A stretch of 64,000 bases of DNA. Source: GCA-2698665 sp047611265. GTDB lineage: Bacteria > Pseudomonadota > Gammaproteobacteria > GCA-002705445 > GCA-002716945. The stretch covers positions 16,317-80,316 of the forward strand of contig JBLFWM010000006.1 in the NCBI GenBank assembly GCA_047611265.1. The letters run 5' to 3'. Numbering within the stretch: the stretch's first letter is position 1; the number at the start of each line of letters is the position of its first letter. A program made the position numbers and the translations under genes. The notes under the pieces are model-generated. The model did not search any database. It had not been told where the DNA came from and was given only the letters and a program-made list of their open reading frames with translations. This document shows positions 59,820-64,000 of this stretch, one piece after another.

Positions 59820-60221
59820 TTGAAGCTTCAAATGCAAAAAATACTAGATACAATTGGAATAACATTTTCGGGAACATGCGCAGTCCACTGCCTATTCACG
59901 CCAGTTGCTATGATATTAGTCCCATTATTTGGGGTAAGTGCCATGGATGCTCATTATTTTCATGAAGCAATCCTCTATTTTATTTTACCCACAGCACTCG
60001 TAGCTATCACAATGGGTTGTCGTAAACATAAGGATTATAATGTTGCATTATTAGCAATAGTTGGTTTGACTGTTCTAGTCTCAGCTACTTTATATCATGA
60101 AGAGATAGAAAAATTAATGTCAATCGAAGTAATAACTTTTACTGGTAGTTTTATATTAATAATCAGTCATCTTAGAAATTATTTTCTATGTCAAAAAGCT
60201 GGTTGTAATCATAAGCATTAA
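59820..60221 (+). CDS. MerC-like membrane protein
   Basis: 133 residues with four helices. The first has a CAVHC pair (about 19-23), typical of MerC mercury-transport proteins, where both Cys bind Hg(II). A further cluster CQKAGCNHKH ends the protein. No merA or merR is near. Such stand-alone MerC-domain proteins are common in marine proteobacteria and their substrate is not known. Start at TTG 59820 is weakly supported; ATG 59832 would remove four residues. Confidence 0.75.
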   Translation: MKLQMQKILDTIGITFSGTCAVHCLFTPVAMILVPLFGVSAMDAHYFHEAILYFILPTALVAITMGCRKHKDYNVALLAIVGLTVLVSATLYHEEIEKLMSIEVITFTGSFILIISHLRNYFLCQKAGCNHKH

Positions 60222-61715
60222 TTAATACTCATCTGTCCATCCAACTTTTTCTAAAAAGTCATCATATGAACCTTCAAAAACACTAACCTTATCATTATCA
60301 AATATAATTAATTTATTAGCAATTTCTCTCAAAAAATACTCATCATGTGTAACCATTAATACTGCTCCATCAAAATCTTTAATGGCACTGAGCAAAGAGT
60401 CACAAGAATCTAAATCTAAATGATTTGTTGGCTCATCAAGAAGAAGTAAGTTTGCGGGATTAATTAGTATTTTTCCTAGCATCACTCTACTTTTTTCACC
60501 ACCAGACAACACTTTAATCTTTTTATTGGACAAATGATTGGTAAACATCATATTCGCACATACTTTGCGAACTTGCGTTTCACTCATGTTAGGAACACAA
60601 TCCTGAAGCTCAGTATATACGCTATTGTTAGGATCTAATCTATCAATATTCATTTGACCAAAATAGCCAATTTTAGTTTTATCATGCGCATTTGAATATC
60701 CACTAATTGGCTCAAGATCTTTTGTAATTAATTTAAGTAAAGTTGATTTTCCTTTTCCATTTTTTCCTATAATGCAGATTTTATCATTATTCTTTATACT
60801 GAAAGATAAGTTTTTAATTAAAGGGTTTTCTTCGTCATAATGAAATTCAAGTTTGCTAGCATTAATTAAATTTTCTTTACTCCCATAAGGTTCATAATTA
60901 AATTGAAAATCTAAATTTATTACTGCAGCAAGCTTTTCTTTCTTCTCTGTTTTTTCAAGCATTTTAATTTTAGACTGAGCACGTGTTGCCATACTTGCTT
61001 TAGATTTAAATCTACTAATCCATGCCTCTGTTTTTTGTCTTTTCTTAGCTTCATTTTCAACAGTTTTATTATATATCTCTTCTTCATTTAATATTTTTTC
61101 TAAAACTTTTTCTGTATTGCCAGCTGTTTTTTTAAATTCACCCCTATGAATATTTAATGTATGACTAATAACATTATTCATAAAATTTCTATCATGCGTA
61201 ACAAGTATTAACTCATCTCTCCAGTCATTTAAAAAATTTTTAAGCCATTTAATTGAATGTATATCTAGATAATTTGTTGGTTCATCAAGAAGTAGCATGT
61301 CTGGCTCATCTAATAAAAGTTTTGCTAGGTTTATTTTTACCTGATTACCGCCTGAAAATTCTGCTGGGTCCTTCTCCATTTCTTCGTCTGAGAAACCTAG
61401 TCCCGTTAAGATAGATTCGCCTTTCCAGATTTCATACTCTCTATCTCCGCTTAAGACGCTACATACCTCATCTACCACAGTTTTATGGGTAAATTTTATA
61501 TGTTGGTCAAGGTGTCCTATTTTATACCCTTTAGGCATAATAACTTCACCGGAATCTTGTTCTAGTTTGCCAAGAATGATTTTTAAAAAGGTACTTTTAC
61601 CGCTTCCATTTCTGCCAATGAAACCAACTTTCTCTTTCTTATTAATGACAATATTTACATCGCCAAATATTTTTTGTCCGGAAAATGATATTTCTAAGTC
61701 AGTTGTCTTAATCAT
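60222..61715 (-). CDS. ABC-F family ATPase, translation factor type
   Basis: 497 residues, two ABC domains and no membrane helix. First Walker A GRNGSGKST (about 34-42), signature FSGGNQVKINLAKLL, Walker B LLLDEPTNYLD. Second Walker A GKNGKGKST (about 320), signature LSGGEKSRVMLG, and LLLDEPTNHLD. A linker of charged helices lies between. Members act on the ribosome or confer resistance; the exact subtype (Uup, YheS, EttA) is unclear. It precedes no obvious resistance gene. It starts 11 bases after the typA stop. Confidence 0.93.
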   Translation of the reverse strand: MIKTTDLEISFSGQKIFGDVNIVINKKEKVGFIGRNGSGKSTFLKIILGKLEQDSGEVIMPKGYKIGHLDQHIKFTHKTVVDEVCSVLSGDREYEIWKGESILTGLGFSDEEMEKDPAEFSGGNQVKINLAKLLLDEPDMLLLDEPTNYLDIHSIKWLKNFLNDWRDELILVTHDRNFMNNVISHTLNIHRGEFKKTAGNTEKVLEKILNEEEIYNKTVENEAKKRQKTEAWISRFKSKASMATRAQSKIKMLEKTEKKEKLAAVINLDFQFNYEPYGSKENLINASKLEFHYDEENPLIKNLSFSIKNNDKICIIGKNGKGKSTLLKLITKDLEPISGYSNAHDKTKIGYFGQMNIDRLDPNNSVYTELQDCVPNMSETQVRKVCANMMFTNHLSNKKIKVLSGGEKSRVMLGKILINPANLLLLDEPTNHLDLDSCDSLLSAIKDFDGAVLMVTHDEYFLREIANKLIIFDNDKVSVFEGSYDDFLEKVGWTDEY

Positions 61716-61726
61716 AATTTTCTAAT

Positions 61727-63541
61727 TTATAGCAGTTCTTTTGATGCTCTTTTTCTTGCATGCGGATCAAGATATTGTTTACGTAATCTTAAATTTTCCG
61801 GTGTTACCTCTAAGACTTCATCTTCATTTATATAAGCCATCATTTGCTCAAGTGACATTTTTCTTGGCGTAACAAGTTTAACGGCTTCATCTGTTCCAGA
61901 AGCTCTAACGTTTGTTAATTGTTTACCTTTTAAGATATTTATCTCTAAATCATTTGGTCTATTATGTTCGCCAACTATCATACCTTGATAGACTTTTGTT
62001 TGAGGGTCAATAAACATAACCCCTCTATCTTGTAAATTAAAAATTGCAAATGCAACAGCTGTACCAGTTTGTGTCGCAATTAACGCTCCGTTTCTTCTGG
62101 TAGAAATATTACCTTTAAAGGGACCATAAGAATCAAATAATCTATTTACAACTCCTGTGCCACGCGTCTCTGTTAGGAATCTACTTTGATATCCAATCAG
62201 TGCTCGAGATGGTGCTTTAAAAATTAATCTAGTTTTACCAGACGTATTTCTCATATCTAACATTTCTGCTTTTCTTTTATTCATGCTATCGATAACTGTA
62301 CTTGCATACTCGTCATCAACATCAATAATAACTTCTTCAATAGGTTCTAATTTTTTATCATTTTCATCAATCTTATATACCACATGCGGTCTAGATACGG
62401 TTAACTCATAACCTTCTCTTCTCATAGTTTCCACTAAAACCCCTAACTGCAATTCTCCTCTACCACCAATTTCAAAAGCATCTTTTTTACCATTTTCTGC
62501 AAAAGAAATTGCAACATTGGTCTCGGCTTCAGCTAATAATCTTTCTCTAATTACTGTTGACGTTACTTTTTTACCTTCTAAGCCTGCTAATGGCGAATCA
62601 TTGACAGTAATGGTAATTGACATTGTTGGGGGATCGATTGGTGTTGATGGAATTGGAATAGTTACTTCAGGATTGCATATAGTATCTGCAACTGAGGCTT
62701 TTGCTAAACCAGCAATACAAATAATATCACCAGTTTGAACTTCATCTACAGCAACTCTCTCTGTTCCTTCAAATTTAAATAACTTGGTTAGTCTTCCTAC
62801 CTCAACTTGTTTACCTTCTAGATTAATAGCTTTTACAGCATCATTAACCTTAGCTGTTCCCTGCTCAACTCTTCCAACTAAGCATCTTCCGAGGTAAGGG
62901 TCTGAGTCTAATAATGTAGATAGCATCGCAAAAGGCATATTAGCTTCTACTTTAGGAGGTTTAACATGTTCTAGAATTAAATCTAGCAAAGCATGTAGAT
63001 CTTCCTTTGGATCCTTTAAATCTTTAACACACCACCCATCTCTTCCAGCAGCATACATGATAGGAAAATCTAATTGTTCATCTGTAGCATCAAGAGAAAC
63101 AAATAAATCAAACACTTCATCTATTACCTCATCTGGTCTTCCGTCTGGTCTATCAACTTTATTTATAATAACAATTGGTTTCAACCCTTGTGCTAAAGCT
63201 TTAGATAATACAAATTTTGTTTGCGGCATAGGTCCTTCAGCAGCATCAGTAAGTAATATTACTCCATCAGTCATACTTAATACCCTTTCAACTTCACCGC
63301 CAAAATCAGCATGTCCAGGAGTATCAATAATATTAATTCTTGTGTCTTTCCATTGAACTGAAGTTGGTTTAGCTAAGATAGTAATACCTCTTTCTTTCTC
63401 TAAATCACCTGAGTCCATAATTCTTTCATCAACATTTTGATTCTCTCGGAACATTCCGCTTTGCTTCATAATTGAATCTATTAATGTGGTTTTCCCGTGA
63501 TCCACATGGGCAATTATTGCAATATTTCTCAGATTTTCCAT
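61727..63541 (-). CDS. typA: Ribosome-binding GTPase TypA/BipA
   Basis: 604 residues. G domain: AHVDHGKTTL (about 10-19), DSGDLEKERGITI, DTPGHADFGGEVER and NKVDRPDGRP; C-terminal EF-G-like domains with RGELQLGVLVETMRREG and the TypA-specific tail NLRLRKQYLDPHARKRASK. It acts in 50S assembly and stress adaptation. The ATG shares its A with the TAA of the upstream repeat-tail gene (TAATG), so they are translationally coupled. Confidence 0.97.
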   Translation of the reverse strand: MENLRNIAIIAHVDHGKTTLIDSIMKQSGMFRENQNVDERIMDSGDLEKERGITILAKPTSVQWKDTRINIIDTPGHADFGGEVERVLSMTDGVILLTDAAEGPMPQTKFVLSKALAQGLKPIVIINKVDRPDGRPDEVIDEVFDLFVSLDATDEQLDFPIMYAAGRDGWCVKDLKDPKEDLHALLDLILEHVKPPKVEANMPFAMLSTLLDSDPYLGRCLVGRVEQGTAKVNDAVKAINLEGKQVEVGRLTKLFKFEGTERVAVDEVQTGDIICIAGLAKASVADTICNPEVTIPIPSTPIDPPTMSITITVNDSPLAGLEGKKVTSTVIRERLLAEAETNVAISFAENGKKDAFEIGGRGELQLGVLVETMRREGYELTVSRPHVVYKIDENDKKLEPIEEVIIDVDDEYASTVIDSMNKRKAEMLDMRNTSGKTRLIFKAPSRALIGYQSRFLTETRGTGVVNRLFDSYGPFKGNISTRRNGALIATQTGTAVAFAIFNLQDRGVMFIDPQTKVYQGMIVGEHNRPNDLEINILKGKQLTNVRASGTDEAVKLVTPRKMSLEQMMAYINEDEVLEVTPENLRLRKQYLDPHARKRASKELL

Positions 63542-64000
63542 TATCTAGTACTCCCTTGTCTTAAGCCCAATGTTTTACTTCTTGGTCCCGACGTATTTCG
63601 ATTCTGACCAGATCCTCTATTTGGTTTAGAAAATGTATTCCCGTTTGCACTTCTTCTTGGTCCACCACTTCTAGATGGTCTTGAATCAGTATTGCCTTCG
63701 CTGCTTCTTCTTGGCCCACCACTTCTAAATGGTCTAGATCCAGTGTTACCTTCGCTGCTTCTAGATGGTCTTGAATCACTATTGCCTTCAGTTCTTCTAG
63801 ATGGTCTTGAATCACTATTGCCTTCGCTGCTTCTTCTTGGCCCACTACTTCTAAATGGTCTAGATCCAGTATTGCCTTCGCTACTTCTTCTTGGTCCACC
63901 GCTTCTAAATGGTCTAGATCCAGTGTTACCTTCGCTGCTTCTAGATGGTCTTGAATCACTATTGCCTTCAGTTCTTCTAGATGGTCTTGAATCACTATTG
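63541..64000 (-). CDS. C-terminal Arg/Ser/Gly-rich repeat tail of a gene entering from outside the window (RNA-binding protein or DEAD-box helicase suspected)
   Basis: On the minus strand the frame of positions 63999-63541 is open for 152 codons and ends in TAA overlapping the typA ATG. It encodes tandem units such as NSDSRPSRRTEG and NTGSRPFRSGGPRRSSEG, then a unique basic end (SGPRSKTLGLRQGSTR). Basic, Arg-Ser-Gly-rich low-complexity tails are typical of RhlE-like DEAD-box RNA helicases and other RNA-binding proteins; the helicase core would lie beyond 64000. The other open frame here (63561-63995) gives acidic, unlikely repeats and does not end at typA. Confidence 0.65.
   Translation of the reverse strand, partial: NSDSRPSRRTEGNSDSRPSRSSEGNTGSRPFRSGGPRRSSEGNTGSRPFRSSGPRRSSEGNSDSRPSRRTEGNSDSRPSRSSEGNTGSRPFRSGGPRRSSEGNTDSRPSRSGGPRRSANGNTFSKPNRGSGQNRNTSGPRSKTLGLRQGSTR
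63640..63999 (-). repeat. Two-level tandem repeat in the coding tail
   Basis: Units of 36, 36, 54 and 54 bases (12, 12, 18 and 18 residues) make a 180-base block that occurs twice, nearly identical, before the unique C-terminus. The block boundary can be seen from the segment starting GTGTTACC on the plus strand at 63743 and again at 63923, exactly 180 bases on. Confidence 0.85.

Noticed and set aside
63561..63995. Open frame of 144 codons with acidic repeats (IQDHLEELKA type)
   Set aside because: It is the shifted reading of a repeat. The neighbouring frame gives a basic RNA-binding-type tail and stops exactly on the typA ATG.
1..64000. tRNA, rRNA, insertion sequences, integrases or phage genes
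   Set aside because: None was recognised on either strand; a tRNAscan or IS search could still find a cryptic element.

Overview
The window looks like part of the chromosome of an AT-rich, free-living or symbiotic gammaproteobacterial sulfur oxidiser. The SUP05/Thioglobus-type lineage is the best guess, from gene content only. Two things point there. Housekeeping blocks have gammaproteobacterial order (lptD-surA-pdxA-rsmA, rplU-rpmA-obgE, murJ-ribF-ileS-lspA-fkpB-ispH). A complete oxidative-type dissimilatory sulfite reductase cluster (dsrABEFHCMKLJOPN plus dsrR, minus strand, 42.0 to 29.7 kb) has the gene order known from Allochromatium. No rRNA, tRNA, CRISPR array, insertion sequence or prophage was recognised. 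No gene-free stretch exceeds about 300 bases.

Layout. 0-9.5 kb: start of a PBP2 gene, membrane pyrophosphatase hppA, adk, then the outer-membrane biogenesis block, in which lptD carries a BamE-like N-terminal domain. 9.5-12.9 kb: a PCu(A)C copper chaperone, Trm112-like protein, Bcp peroxiredoxin, HIT protein, a degenerate pyruvate-kinase-like protein and a fatty acid hydroxylase-type membrane protein. 12.9-15.2 kb: a candidate ~90-nt structured RNA ending in a strong terminator, a cysteine-rich orphan protein, and a well-translated AlkB/XylM-type hydrocarbon hydroxylase. 15.3-22.5 kb: cpdA, amtB behind a sigma-54 promoter, a geranylgeranyl reductase-like flavoprotein, ispB, ribosomal proteins L21, L27 and S20, obgE and a short proB. 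22.6-29.7 kb: murJ to ispH.

29.7-48.1 kb is the sulfur region. The dsr operon should oxidise stored or imported sulfane sulfur to sulfite: DsrEFH and DsrC carry the sulfur, DsrAB oxidises it, DsrL and the DsrMKJOP membrane complex take electrons, and DsrN helps make sirohaem amide. Divergent from dsrA lies a tightly packed accessory cluster (42.1-48.1 kb): two 2-oxoglutarate/Fe(II) oxygenase-like proteins, an orphan Cas6/Cmx6-like RAMP protein, two DsrC paralogues with altered cysteines, several small proteins, a TrpD2/YbiB-like protein, a Rieske ferredoxin and a DUF4396-like membrane protein. This is the best candidate for an undescribed system. Its link to sulfur relay and RNA is inference.

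48.1-55.4 kb is a Ton-dependent metal uptake island: ExbB, an OprC/NosA-like copper receptor, a DUF2946-like protein, a FecA-type receptor, two ExbD and a short TonB, with a Fur-box-like site in the divergent promoter region. 55.3-64 kb: cysG (sirohaem, needed by DsrAB) with glutaredoxin, Sel1-repeat and S24-like genes, then tadA, a dihydroorotase, a MerC-like protein, an ABC-F ATPase, typA/bipA, and the repeat-rich C-terminal tail of a gene that runs out of the window.
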